Positions 8,146 through 22,223 are shown, counted from the first letter of the stretch. The stretch is 64,000 nucleotides of DNA from Streptomyces sp. CB01201 (GCF_002803085.1 NZ_NNBJ01000003.1:275798-339797); one strand, 5' to 3'. Notes: generated by a model not told the origin, from the sequence alone. Translations and numbers: made by a program.

Positions 8146-8162
8146 ATTGACTAATAGTCAAT
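8146..8162. promoter_or_regulatory. Perfect palindrome upstream of the 72-aa gene
   Basis: The 17-bp sequence ATTGACTAATAGTCAAT has perfect 8-bp arms around one central base, and is strikingly AT-rich for its surroundings. It lies 48 bp upstream of the GTG start at 8098. This size and symmetry is typical of a MarR/TetR-type operator. Confidence 0.6.
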
Positions 8163-8188
8163 ACGTGGCGCAGACCCGGGCCGGCACC

Positions 8189-8244
8189 GTGCCGACCGGG
8201 CCCGAAGCGTGCCGACCGGGCCCGAAGCGTGCCGACCGGGCCCC
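8189..8244. repeat. 20-bp tandem repeat
   Basis: Two exact copies of GTGCCGACCGGGCCCGAAGC (8189-8208 and 8209-8228) followed by a partial third copy. It lies in the non-coding gap between the 72-aa gene and gltD; each unit contains the near-palindrome CCGGGCCCG. Confidence 0.8.
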
Positions 8245-8254
8245 GGACATGCCG

Positions 8255-8300
8255 CGGCGCCCGCCCAGTCGTCCGGTCGGGGACAGTGGGGCGGGCGCCG
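8255..8300. terminator. Inverted repeat downstream of gltD
   Basis: CGGCGCCCGCCC and its exact complement GGGCGGGCGCCG are separated by 22 bases, 38 bp past the gltD stop. A plausible factor-independent terminator without a U-tract, as common in Streptomyces. Confidence 0.5.
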
Positions 8301-8337
8301 GTCAGTTCCGTACGTCGTTGTACGGGACGATGAGGGG

Positions 8338-9790
8338 TCAGACCGTGAGCGCGCGGTCCGTGGGGCGGATCGGGGCGGGCAGGTCGCTCGCACCGGTCAG
8401 GTAGCGGTCGACGCCGCGTGCCGCGGAGCGGCCCTCGGCGATCGCCCAGACGATCAGGGACTGGCCGCGGCCCGCGTCACCGGCGACGAACACGCCGTCG
8501 ACGTTGGTCGCGAAGTCCGCGTCACGGGCCACATTACCCCGCTCGTCCAGTTCGAGGCCGAACTGCTGGACGAGGCCATTGGCCTGGTCGGTGCCGGTGA
8601 AGCCCATGGCGAGGGTGACCAGCTGGGCCGGGATGCTCCGCTCGGTGCCCGGCTTCTGGGTCAGCTTGCCGTCCACGAACTCGACCTCGGCGAGGTGCAG
8701 CGACTGCACGTTGCCGTCCTCGTCGCCCTCGAAGTGGGTGGTCGAGACGGAGTAGACGCGCTCGCCGCCCTCCTCGTGCGCGGAGGTCACCTTGTAGAGC
8801 ATGGGGAACGTCGGCCAGGGCTGGCCCGGGTTCCGCTCGTCGCCCGGCCTCGGCATGATCTCCAGCTGGGTGACGGAGGCCGCGCCCTGGCGGTGGGCGG
8901 TGCCGACGCAGTCCGCGCCGGTGTCGCCGCCGCCGATGACCACGACGTGCTTGCCCTCGGCGGTGATCGGCGGGGTGACGAAGTCGCCCTCCTGCACCTT
9001 GTTGGAGAGCGGCAGGTACTCCATCGCGAAGTGGATGCCGTTCAGCTCGCGGCCCGGCACCGGCAGGTCGCGCGAGACCGTGGCGCCGGCCGCGATGACG
9101 ACCGCGTCGTAGCGCTTGCGCAGCTTGGCGGCGTCGATGTCGCGGCCGATCTCGACCTCGGTGCGGAACTTGGTGCCCTCCGCGCGCATCTGCTCGATGC
9201 GGCGGTTGATGTGCACCTTCTCCATCTTGAACTCGGGGATGCCGTAGCGCAGCAGGCCGCCGATGCGGTCGGCGCGCTCGTAGACGGCGACCGTGTGTCC
9301 GGCCCGGGTCAGCTGCTGGGCGGCGGCGAGGCCCGCCGGGCCCGAGCCGATGACCGCGACGGTCTTGCCGGACAGGCGCTCGGGCGCCTGCGGCCTGACG
9401 TCGTTGCTGTCCCACGCCTTGTCGATGATGGAGACTTCGACGTTCTTGATGGTGACGGCGGGCTGGTTGATGCCGAGCACGCACGCCGACTCGCACGGGG
9501 CCGGGCACAGCCGCCCGGTGAACTCCGGGAAGTTGTTGGTGGCGTGCAGGCGCTCGGAGGCGGCCTGCCAGTCCTCGCGGTAGGCGTAGTCGTTCCACTC
9601 GGGGATCAGGTTCCCCAGCGGACAGCCGTTGTGGCAGAACGGGATGCCGCAGTCCATGCAGCGCCCGGCCTGCTTGCTGATGATCGGCAGCAGCGAACCG
9701 GGAACGTAGACCTCGTTCCAGTCCTTGACTCGCTCGCCCACCGGACGGGTCGTGGCGACCTCGCGCCCGGTGGTCAGGAAGCCCTTGGGG

Positions 9791-9798
<8 letters not shown>
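8338..9798 (-). CDS. gltD: Glutamate synthase small (beta) subunit
   Basis: NADPH-dependent GOGAT small subunit, 486 aa, which passes electrons from NADPH via FAD and Fe-S clusters to the large subunit for making glutamate from glutamine and 2-oxoglutarate. The N-terminal cysteine motif [20 protein letters not shown] binds Fe-S clusters; [15 protein letters not shown] is the FAD-binding Rossmann motif and [16 protein letters not shown] the NADPH-binding motif. The start MADPKGFL overlaps the gltB stop by 8 bp, so translation is coupled. Length is normal for the family. Confidence 0.98.
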
Positions 9799-14356
<4,558 letters not shown>

Positions 14357-14385
14357 CGGCTCTCCCGTCGTCGTTGTGGCATTGG

Positions 14386-14424
14386 GGGCTCCCCCGCTCG
14401 ATCGGATTCGAGAGCTTGGGGGGC
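14386..14424. repeat. Common Streptomyces hairpin repeat in the gltB leader
   Basis: The segment around CTCGATC-GGA-TTCGAGAG flanked by runs of C and G (GGGGGCTCCCCC ... TTGGGGGG) folds as a hairpin and resembles a short repeat scattered through Streptomyces genomes. It lies in the 5' untranslated region of gltB. The gap 14,357-14,767 has no gene; it holds this repeat, a possible GlnR site and a terminator. Confidence 0.55.
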
Positions 14425-14457
14425 GTATTACCGAGGGACGACGCTGGCCCTCTTGAA

Positions 14458-14473
14458 ATTTCGTGCAGGTTAC
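14458..14473 (-). promoter_or_regulatory. Candidate GlnR box upstream of gltB
   Basis: On the minus strand the sequence GTAAC-CTGCAC-GAAAT matches the actinobacterial GlnR pattern GTnAC-n6-GnAAC except for the last base. It is about 100 bp upstream of the gltB start, suggesting nitrogen control of glutamate synthase. Confidence 0.5.
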
Positions 14474-14696
14474 ATGATGGAACGTATCTCGGGAACCGGA
14501 TAGCGCATTCCAACATGCGGACACCCCGACATGAGCTTCGTTGCCCACGGGGGCGCACAGGAGTGCGGTTATGGGTGTGTACGGCCTATGCCCGGCGGTG
14601 AAAGATCCGAAACCGCCGAGTAACGATTAGTTATTCGGGCCGATGCATACTCCGCCATTCTACGGCTTGGGGCCGCCGAGTGCGCAGGACGTATGT

Positions 14697-14732
14697 CACA
14701 CGGGGCGGCGCCGATCGGCACCGCCCCGTGTG
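14697..14732. terminator. Terminator hairpin after the VIT1-type gene
   Basis: Perfect 12-bp arms CACACGGGGCGG / CCGCCCCGTGTG around a 12-base loop that itself contains GCCGATCGGC. It lies 36 bp downstream of the stop of the metal transporter gene. Confidence 0.75.
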
Positions 14733-14767
14733 ATGACCTCGGCGTTTCAGCGCCCGAGGGTGTCGCG

Positions 14768-15499
14768 TCAGCCGATGGCCGTGCCGAAGAACGAACCGAT
14801 GCCGAAGGTGAGGGCCGCCGCCAGACCGCCGAGGGCCAGCTGGCGCAGGCCGCTGAACCACCACGAGCGGGCCGTCACCCGGGCGACCACCGCGCCGCAG
14901 CCGAAGAGGCCCACGAGGGCGAGCAGCACGGCCGGCCACAGCGCGGTCGCGCCGAGCAGGTAGGGCAGCAGGGGAAGGAGCGCGCCGAGCGCGAAGGAGG
15001 CGAAGGAGGAGACCGCGGCCACGGTGGGCGAGGGCAGGTCCGAGGGGTCGATGCCCAGCTCTTCGCGGGCGTGGATCTCCAGGGCCTGCTCGGGATCCTG
15101 CGACAGCTGCCGGGCGACCTCACGGGCCAGCGCCGGCTCGACGCCCCGCGACATGTAGAGCTCGGCGAGCTCGCGCTCCTCGTCGGCCGGGTGCTTGCGC
15201 AGCTCCCGCCGCTCGATGTCGAGTTCGGCCTCCACGAGCTCGCGCTGCGAGGCCACCGAGGTGTACTCGCCGGCCGCCATCGAGAAGGCGCCGGCCGCGA
15301 GACCGGCGAGACCGGTGATGATGATCGTGCGGTGCGAGACCTCGCCGCCGGCGACGCCGGTCATCAGGGCGAGGTTGGAGACCAGGCCGTCCATCGCACC
15401 GAACACGGCCGGGCGCAGCCAGCCGCCGTTGACGTCACGGTGGGTGTGGTTGTCGCGGTGCGCCTCGTGCAGCGTCGCTTCGGTCTCGATGATGGCCAC
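14768..15499 (-). CDS. VIT1/CCC1 family transporter (iron/manganese)
   Basis: A 243-aa membrane protein of the VIT1/CCC1 family, which exports or sequesters Fe(II)/Mn(II). N-terminal block HEAHRDNHTHRDVNGGWLRPAVFGAMDGLVSNLAL is the family signature (first transmembrane helix with DGLVSN). The middle is a charged cytoplasmic region rich in Glu (EAELDIERRELRKHPADEERELAEL), the metal-binding domain, followed by three C-terminal hydrophobic segments. A palindrome resembling a DtxR/IdeR box lies about 100 bp upstream, consistent with metal regulation. Confidence 0.88.
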   Translation of the reverse strand: MAIIETEATLHEAHRDNHTHRDVNGGWLRPAVFGAMDGLVSNLALMTGVAGGEVSHRTIIITGLAGLAAGAFSMAAGEYTSVASQRELVEAELDIERRELRKHPADEERELAELYMSRGVEPALAREVARQLSQDPEQALEIHAREELGIDPSDLPSPTVAAVSSFASFALGALLPLLPYLLGATALWPAVLLALVGLFGCGAVVARVTARSWWFSGLRQLALGGLAAALTFGIGSFFGTAIG

Positions 15500-15594
15500 G
15501 GTGGTTCCCCTTACCTTCAGCAGCGGGCAGCAATCACGTCCCGCTCCCCCTCAACACCGTTGAACATACGCTCGATGTAAGGGCCCCGCCAGCA

Positions 15595-15608
15595 AGTAAG
15601 GCCTTACT
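15595..15608. promoter_or_regulatory. DtxR/IdeR-like palindrome upstream of the metal transporter
   Basis: AGTAAGGCCTTACT is a perfect 14-bp palindrome with the AGG-CCT centre of iron boxes. A second, imperfect element of the same type (TCAGTAAGCCAGGCCTTGCTGA) follows within 30 bp. The pair lies between the divergent VIT1-type gene and ribokinase. Confidence 0.5.
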
Positions 15609-15738
15609 CAGTGAGGGTGTACTCAGTAAGCCAGGCCTTGCTGAACAGCAGGTCAGGGGCTGTTTCGCCCGTTCTGCGCCGAACGCGCCGGGGCATATGC
15701 GGTCACCGAACCGGCCGCCCCCGGGAGACAATCCCGGC

Positions 15739-16626
15739 ATGACCCGGATCACCGTGCTCGGCAGCACCAACATGGACCTCGTCGCCTACGTCACGACCGC
15801 CCCGCGCAGCGGCGAGACCGTCACCGGGCACGAGTTCCGCACCGTCCCCGGCGGCAAGGGCGCCAACCAGGCCGTCGCCGCCGCCCGGGCGGGCGCGGAG
15901 GTCGCGATGATCGGCGCGGTCGGCACCGACGAGTTCGGCGGCCGGCTGCGGGCCACGCTGGCGGCGTCGGGAGTCGACATCGATCTGCTGCGCACCACCG
16001 AGGGGCCCTCCGGCACCGCCCACATCGTGGTCGACGGCGACGGGGCCAACTCGATCGTCGTCATCCCCGGCGCCAACGCCTCCGTCACCTCGCTCAGCCA
16101 CGCGGACCGCGCGGTGATCGCCGAGGCCAGGTCCCTGCTGCTCCAGCTGGAACTTCCGATGAGCGCGGTCGTCGAGGGCGCCGAAGCGGCTCGCCGCAAC
16201 GGCGTGCGGACGATCCTGACGCCCGCGCCCGCCCAGACCCTGCCGCCCCAACTCCTCGCTGCCACCGACCTGTTGGTGCCCAACGAGCACGAGGCCGCCA
16301 CCCTCACCGGCATCTCGGGCGACCCGGAGCGGGCCGCCGATGCGCTGCTCAGGCAGGTGCCCGAGGTCGTGATCACGCTCGGCGCACGGGGTTGTCTGTA
16401 CGCATCGCGGGCGCAGCCCGAGCCGGTCGCGGTGCTTGCCCCGCCGGTCACGGCGGTGGACACGACCGGCGCCGGTGACGTCTTCGTGGGCGCCCTCGCG
16501 GTGGCACTGGCCGAGGGCCGCCCGATGACCGACGCGCTCACGTGGGCGTCCACCGCGGCCGCGCTGTCCGTCCAGCGGCCGGGAGCGGCCACGTCGATGC
16601 CGTACCGGGCGGAGATCGACGGATAG
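15739..16626 (+). CDS. rbsK: Ribokinase
   Basis: PfkB-family sugar kinase, 295 aa, best read as ribokinase (ribose + ATP to ribose 5-phosphate). The N-terminus MTRITVLGSTNMDLVAYV and GGKGANQAVAAARAGAEVAMIGAVG form PfkB signature 1; the C-terminal DTTGAGDVFVGALAVAL is signature 2, with the catalytic Asp in GAGD. The ATG follows a GGGAGA ribosome site. No ribose transporter or rbsR neighbour is present, so the sugar assignment rests on sequence only. Confidence 0.9.
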   Translation: MTRITVLGSTNMDLVAYVTTAPRSGETVTGHEFRTVPGGKGANQAVAAARAGAEVAMIGAVGTDEFGGRLRATLAASGVDIDLLRTTEGPSGTAHIVVDGDGANSIVVIPGANASVTSLSHADRAVIAEARSLLLQLELPMSAVVEGAEAARRNGVRTILTPAPAQTLPPQLLAATDLLVPNEHEAATLTGISGDPERAADALLRQVPEVVITLGARGCLYASRAQPEPVAVLAPPVTAVDTTGAGDVFVGALAVALAEGRPMTDALTWASTAAALSVQRPGAATSMPYRAEIDG

Positions 16627-16676
16627 CCCTTCCGGGAAGGTACGTGCCCGGTCCTGGACAGCGCGGCCAAGCCGCT

Positions 16677-16730
16677 CAGGCGCCCGGCACCGCAGGGACC
16701 CGTACTGGCCAGGCGCCCGGCACCGCAGGG
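16677..16730. repeat. Direct repeat pair in the rbsK-lgt gap
   Basis: CAGGCGCCCGGCACCGCAGG (plus G) occurs at 16,677-16,697 and again at 16,710-16,730. The rest of the 226-bp gap holds no gene. Confidence 0.75.
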
Positions 16731-16747
16731 GCTCCGCCCCCGCCCCC

Positions 16748-16772
16748 GCTCCTCAAACGCCGGAGGGGCTGA
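16748..16772. repeat. Streptomyces CTCCTCAAACGCCGG repeat
   Basis: CTCCTCAAACGCCGGAGGGG followed by CTGA, a short element that recurs at many Streptomyces gene ends; CTCC...GGAG arms can pair. Located between convergent rbsK and lgt. Confidence 0.65.
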
Positions 16773-16852
16773 TTCTGAGCGCCGCTCCTCGGCCGCGGGA
16801 GGGGGTGCTTCGGGGCCCCGCCCCGGGCACCACCACCCACCCCCAACCGCGA

Positions 16853-17818
16853 TCAGGCCTTCTTCGGCTCCGGCTCCGACGCCAGGGACTCCGCCTCGGG
16901 GTCGGTGGAGGCATCCGTCGGGTCAGCGGGGTCGGCGGGCGTCCCCGCCTCCGTCGCGTCCCCCTTGTCCAAGGGCTTGTCCAAGGACACCGGCTCGTCG
17001 TCCTGGGCACCGGGCTCGACGATCTCCTCGCGACCGGGGCGCAGCTTCGAGGAGACGACGATGTAGGCGACCGCCAGCAGGAAGACACCGCCGGCCGTCC
17101 AGTCGTTCAGCCGCAGGCCGAGGATGTGGTGGGCCTCGTCGACCCGCATGTACTCGATCCAGAACCGGCCCACGCAGTACGTGGCCACGTACAGCGCGAA
17201 CGCCCGCCCGTGGCCCAGCTTGAAGCGGCGGTCGGCCCAGATGACCAGGAAGCCCGCGGCGAGGCACCACAGCGACTCGTACAGGAACGTCGGGTGGTAG
17301 GTGCCCGCGATCCGGTTGGGGCCCTCGCTGATCTTCAGCGCCCAGGGCACATCGGTGGGGCGGCCGTACAGCTCCTGGTTGAACCAGTTGCCCCAGCGGC
17401 CGATGGCCTGGGCGAAGGCGAGGCCGGGGGCCAGCGCGTCGGCCCAGGCGGGCAGCGGGATGCCCCGGCGGCGGCAGCCGATCCAGGCGCCGACCGCGCC
17501 GAGCGCGACCGCGCCCCAGATGCCGAGGCCGCCTTCCCAGATCTTGAAGGCGCCGACCCAGTCCGCACCGTCGCTGAAGTACAGCTGGTAGTCGGTGATG
17601 ACGTGGTAGAGCCGGCCGCCGACGAGCCCGAAGGGCACCGCCCAGACGGCGATGTCGGCGACGGTGCCGGAGCGGCCGCCGCGCGCGACCCAGCGCTTGT
17701 TGCCGTACCAGACGGCGACGAAGACACCGATGATGATGCAGAAGGCGTAGCCGCGCAGCGGGATCGGTCCGAGGTGGATCACGCCGGTCGACGGGCTGGG
17801 GATGAAGGCAAGTTCCAT
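16853..17818 (-). CDS. lgt: Prolipoprotein diacylglyceryl transferase
   Basis: Integral membrane enzyme that attaches diacylglycerol from phosphatidylglycerol to the lipobox cysteine of prolipoproteins. 321 aa; N-terminus MELAFIPSPSTGVIHLGPIPLRGYAFCIIIG, signature GRWGNWFNQELYGRP, and several hydrophobic segments. The C-terminal ~50 residues form a long Asp/Glu/Pro-rich tail (PADPTDASTDPEAESLASEPEPKKA), common in actinobacterial Lgt. It follows the DsbA-like gene, in the conserved Streptomyces order trpA - DsbA-like - lgt. Confidence 0.97.
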   Translation of the reverse strand: MELAFIPSPSTGVIHLGPIPLRGYAFCIIIGVFVAVWYGNKRWVARGGRSGTVADIAVWAVPFGLVGGRLYHVITDYQLYFSDGADWVGAFKIWEGGLGIWGAVALGAVGAWIGCRRRGIPLPAWADALAPGLAFAQAIGRWGNWFNQELYGRPTDVPWALKISEGPNRIAGTYHPTFLYESLWCLAAGFLVIWADRRFKLGHGRAFALYVATYCVGRFWIEYMRVDEAHHILGLRLNDWTAGGVFLLAVAYIVVSSKLRPGREEIVEPGAQDDEPVSLDKPLDKGDATEAGTPADPADPTDASTDPEAESLASEPEPKKA

Positions 17819-17898
17819 GGCAGGGACGACGCTACCGTGCCGGGCGGGCGCAGCGGCAACCCGCCCGGCAACTTATGAGTAACGAGAGGCCCCCGACC

Positions 17899-18723
17899 TC
17901 AGGAGGCCGGACTCGCCTTTCCGGCCGGCTTGCCCTTGTTCGCCGCGGCCACCCACTTCTTCAGGTTGGCCGGAGTGATCTGCTCACTGCCCTTGGCAGG
18001 GAAGATCGCCTCGCCGTTGAGCTGCACGGTCGGCGTGCCGTTGAACTTGCCCGCCTGGAACGCCTCGTTGGACTTCACGACCCAGCTGTTGTGCGTGCCG
18101 TTCTCGACGCAGGAGCGGAAGGCGGGCGTGTCGAGGCCGGGCACCTTCTTGGCCAGATCGAGCAGCTTGGCGTTGTCCGCGTACGCGTCGTCCATCTCGT
18201 CGGGCTGGTTGGTGTAGAGCACGTCGTGGTAGGCGGAGAACTTCCCCGCGTCCTGCGCGCAGCCCGCCGCGTTGGCCGCGTGGAGCGAGCCGCTGCCGCG
18301 GGTCTTGTCGTCGATGAGGGTGGCCAGGTGGTACTGGACGCGGATCTGGCCGCTGTTCTCCAGCTCGTGGATGGTCGAGCGGAAGCCGTTCTCGAACGCG
18401 GCGCAGGCCGGGCAGCGGAAGTCCTCCCACACCGTGAGGGTGGACGGGGCGTCGGCGGCGCCGACCGGGATGGCCAGGCTGTCCTTCTCGTCGGCTCCGG
18501 TGGGCGCCACGACCGGGCCGTTGGTCGCGGAGTTCTTGGCGCTGTCGCCGCCGCCCGCGTTGGCGGCGATCACGCCGATCACGGCGGCGAGGGCCAGCAC
18601 GCCCACCACGGCACCGGCCACGATCAGCTGCCGCCGGCGGCGCTCGCCCGCCTTGTGCTGCTCACGTTCTTGGACGAGCCGGTCGCGCGCGGCCCTTTTC
18701 GCATCGGGGTTCTTGTCACTCAC
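17899..18723 (-). CDS. DsbA-family thioredoxin-fold membrane-anchored protein
   Basis: A 274-aa extracytoplasmic thiol-disulfide protein. The start GTG gives a basic cytoplasmic N-terminus (SDKNPDAKRAARDRLVQERE), then one transmembrane anchor (LIVAGAVVGVLALAAVIGVI). The DsbA/thioredoxin-like domain has the active-site motif CPAC (EDFRCPACAAF) and the cis-Pro loop GTPTVQLNG. Extra cysteines occur in AGCAQD and RSCVEN. A paralogue with the same layout lies at 51,174-51,983. Confidence 0.88.
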   Translation of the reverse strand: MSDKNPDAKRAARDRLVQEREQHKAGERRRRQLIVAGAVVGVLALAAVIGVIAANAGGGDSAKNSATNGPVVAPTGADEKDSLAIPVGAADAPSTLTVWEDFRCPACAAFENGFRSTIHELENSGQIRVQYHLATLIDDKTRGSGSLHAANAAGCAQDAGKFSAYHDVLYTNQPDEMDDAYADNAKLLDLAKKVPGLDTPAFRSCVENGTHNSWVVKSNEAFQAGKFNGTPTVQLNGEAIFPAKGSEQITPANLKKWVAAANKGKPAGKASPAS

Positions 18724-18737
18724 ACCCGCAGCAACGA

Positions 18738-18767
18738 ACCGGGGAGGCACGCTCGTGCCTCCCCGGT
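18738..18767. terminator. Terminator of the trp operon
   Basis: Perfect inverted repeat ACCGGGGAGGCACG / CGTGCCTCCCCGGT (14-bp arms, 2-base centre) 41 bp past the trpA stop and 15 bp before the DsbA-like start. It separates the trp genes from the DsbA-like gene downstream. Confidence 0.8.
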
Positions 18768-18807
18768 CCCACTTCCACCCGTACGGGTTAGCTGTGCGAA
18801 GCCCGCG

Positions 18808-19619
18808 CTACGACGCCCTGCGAACGCCTTCGGCCAGCTCGGCCGCCAGTTCCCGTACCGCGGTGAGGCCCGCCGCGTGATCGGGGGCGTCCAGCATGCG
18901 CTTGACGAAGGCCGAGCCGACGATCACGCCGTCGGCGAAGGCCGCGACCTCCTTGGCCTGGACCGCGTTGGAGACGCCCAGGCCGACACAGACCGGGAGT
19001 TCGGTGGTGGCCCGGGTCCGGGCGACCAGGTCCTCGGCCGAGGCGCCGACCGACTCCCGGGTGCCCGTGACGCCCATCAGCGAGGCCGCGTACACGAATC
19101 CGGAACCGGCCGCCGTGATCTCGGCGAGGCGCTCGTCGCGGCTGCTGGGGGCGACCACGAAGACCGTGCCGAGGCCGTGCTTGTCGGCGTGCTCGCGCCA
19201 CAGCGCGGACTCCTGGACCGGCAGGTCGGGCAGGATGCAGCCGGCGCCGCCCGCCTCGGCCAGCTCGGCGGTGAAGCGCTCCACGCCGTAGCGGTCGATG
19301 GGGTTCCAGTACGTCATGACCAGGACCGGCTTGCCGCTGGCCGCGTGGGCCTCGCGGACCGTGCGCAGCACGTCGGCGATCTTCACGCCGCCCTTGAGGG
19401 CGATGTCGTCGGCGGTCTGGATGACCGGTCCGTCCAGGACCGGGTCGCTGTGCGGCAGGCCCACCTCGACGATGTCGGCGCCGCCGTCGAAGACGGCCTT
19501 GGCCGCCTCGATCCCGCCGTCGACGGTCGGGAAGCCGGCGGGCAGATAGGCGACGAGCGCGGCCCGGTTCTCGGCCTTCGCCTTGGCGAGGGTGTCGCTC
19601 AACAGCTGTACGTTCCCGC

Positions 19620-19623
<4 letters not shown>
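18808..19623 (-). CDS. trpA: Tryptophan synthase alpha subunit
   Basis: Cleaves indole-3-glycerol phosphate to indole and glyceraldehyde 3-phosphate and feeds indole to TrpB. 271 aa TIM barrel; the catalytic Glu is in [20 protein letters not shown], and phosphate-binding Gly loops appear as [13 protein letters not shown] and [13 protein letters not shown]. The GTG start overlaps the trpB stop (GTGA). Confidence 0.98.
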
Positions 19624-20915
<1,292 letters not shown>

Positions 20916-21027
20916 GCGGATACCTCACGGGGGCGGTTGGGCCCCGGTCCTGGGTTGGCTCGGGAAGCGGATGCGCCCAGGCGCCGCAGGTGATCACGGA
21001 AGTGCGCGACTACGGCCCGTACGGGGC

Positions 21028-21088
21028 TGGTCGCGCCCGTGCGACGACATCGCACAGGTCACTTCCCCGCGCCCCTTCGGGGGCGCGG
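21028..21088. repeat. Variant intergenic repeat with an inserted hairpin, between trpM and trpB
   Basis: The element CTGGTCGCGC ... TTCCCCGCGCCCCTT seen at 3071 and 5119 is interrupted by about 25 bases containing GTGCGA-CGACA-TCGCAC. Immediately after, CCGCGCCCC-TTCG-GGGGCGCGG (21,067-21,088) forms a tetraloop hairpin just past the trpM stop. Confidence 0.6.
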
Positions 21089-21089
21089 C

Positions 21090-21245
21090 TCACGCGGCGC
21101 TCGGGCCGCCGGGCCATCGCATGCCGTTGACCTGGCCCGGCTCCGAGCCGATGACATAGCGCACACGCCGTCCGTGCACCCGGCGCGCCGGGGCGCGGCA
21201 GCCGCGGGGGCGGCAGCCGGGTGCGAGGCGGACGGAGAGGGCCAT
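21090..21245 (-). CDS. trpM: TrpM, small tryptophan-operon modulator
   Basis: A 51-aa basic peptide beginning MALSVRLAPGCRPRGCRAPA and containing VHGRRVRYVIGSEPGQVNGM. It starts 3 bp after the trpC stop and occupies the position of S. coelicolor trpM between trpC and trpB; TrpM there is a small protein that modulates tryptophan biosynthesis and differentiation. Recognition is from position and from the conserved RRVRYVIGSEPGQVNGM block. It is slightly shorter than the ~60-aa homologue I recall. Confidence 0.75.
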   Translation of the reverse strand: MALSVRLAPGCRPRGCRAPARRVHGRRVRYVIGSEPGQVNGMRWPGGPSAA

Positions 21246-21248
21246 GGG

Positions 21249-22058
21249 TCAGCCGCGGCCGTGGCGCAGGGCGGGGTGGGCGCCGGCGGCGACCAGGTCG
21301 GCGACGGCCGCGCGGGGGTCCTTGCCGGTGACCAGGGACTCGCCGACCAGCACGGCGTCGGCGCCCGCGTTGGCGTACGCGATGAGGTCGTGCGGGCCGC
21401 GGACGCCGGACTCGGCGATCTTCACGATGTGGTCCGGGATCTCCGGGGCGACCCGGTCGAACGTGCCGCGGTCGACCTTGAGGTCCTTCAGATTGCGCGC
21501 GTTGACGCCGATGATCTTGGCGCCCGCCTCGACGGCCCGGTCGACCTCGTCCTCGTCGTGCACCTCGACCAGCGGCGTGAGCCCGATCGACTCGGCGCGC
21601 TCGATCAGCGACTCCAGGGCCGGCTGGTCCAGGGCGGCGACGATGAGCAGCGCCAGGTCGGCGCCGTACGCGCGGGCCTCCCACAGCTGGTAGGCGGTGA
21701 CGATGAAGTCCTTGCGCAGGACCGGGATGTCGACCTTGGCGCGGACGGCCTCCAGGTCGGCGAGCGAGCCCCCGAAGCGGCGCTGTTCGGTCAGCACGGA
21801 GATGACGGACGCGCCGCCCGCCTCGTAGTCGGCGGCGAGCGCGGCCGGGTCGGCGATGGCGGCGAGCGCGCCCTTGGAGGGGCTGGAGCGCTTGACCTCG
21901 CAGATGACCTTGACGCCTTCGCCGCGCAGAGCCGCGACGCCGTCACGGGCGGCCGGCGCCTTGGCGGCGCGCTCCTTGAGCTCGTCGAGGCTGACCCGTG
22001 CCTGCCGCTCTGCGAGGTCGGCGCGGACGCCTTCGATGATCTCGTCGAGCACACTCAC
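21249..22058 (-). CDS. trpC: Indole-3-glycerol phosphate synthase
   Basis: Converts 1-(2-carboxyphenylamino)-1-deoxyribulose 5-phosphate to indole-3-glycerol phosphate. 269 aa TIM barrel; signature [16 protein letters not shown], with later [28 protein letters not shown] and [11 protein letters not shown] matching the family active site. GTG start ([20 protein letters not shown]). It leads the trpC-trpM-trpB-trpA run. Confidence 0.98.
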   Translation of the reverse strand: MSVLDEIIEGVRADLAERQARVSLDELKERAAKAPAARDGVAALRGEGVKVICEVKRSSPSKGALAAIADPAALAADYEAGGASVISVLTEQRRFGGSLADLEAVRAKVDIPVLRKDFIVTAYQLWEARAYGADLALLIVAALDQPALESLIERAESIGLTPLVEVHDEDEVDRAVEAGAKIIGVNARNLKDLKVDRGTFDRVAPEIPDHIVKIAESGVRGPHDLIAYANAGADAVLVGESLVTGKDPRAAVADLVAAGAHPALRHGRG

Positions 22059-22102
22059 GCGAGCGGCCCCCTTCCGGGACGGTGATGTCGGTCAGAACGA
22101 GG

Positions 22103-22123
22103 GTGACCTTCAGTAGCGGTCAC
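22103..22123. other. Small inverted repeat in the trpC leader
   Basis: GTGACC-TTCAGTAGC-GGTCAC lies 45 bp upstream of trpC. It could form a leader stem; no Trp-rich leader peptide was found near it, so attenuation is not shown. Confidence 0.3.
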
Positions 22124-22181
22124 GATCAGCCATGACGATGGTATCCGCACCGGGCCCGAGGGCTCGCATCCGGTTGCGCGG

Positions 22182-22200
22182 CGTCCCAATAATTGGGACG
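22182..22200. promoter_or_regulatory. 19-bp palindrome between the DUF2752 gene and trpC
   Basis: CGTCCCAATAATTGGGACG has perfect 9-bp arms around a central A. It lies about 125 bp upstream of trpC and just past the DUF2752 stop, the expected place for a trpC promoter operator. Confidence 0.55.
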
Positions 22201-22223
22201 TCACCTGCGGGTTTATCGGTCCG

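Noticed and set aside
22103..22123. Tryptophan attenuator upstream of trpC
   Set aside because: A small stem is present but no leader peptide with Trp codons and no competing terminator stem was found.
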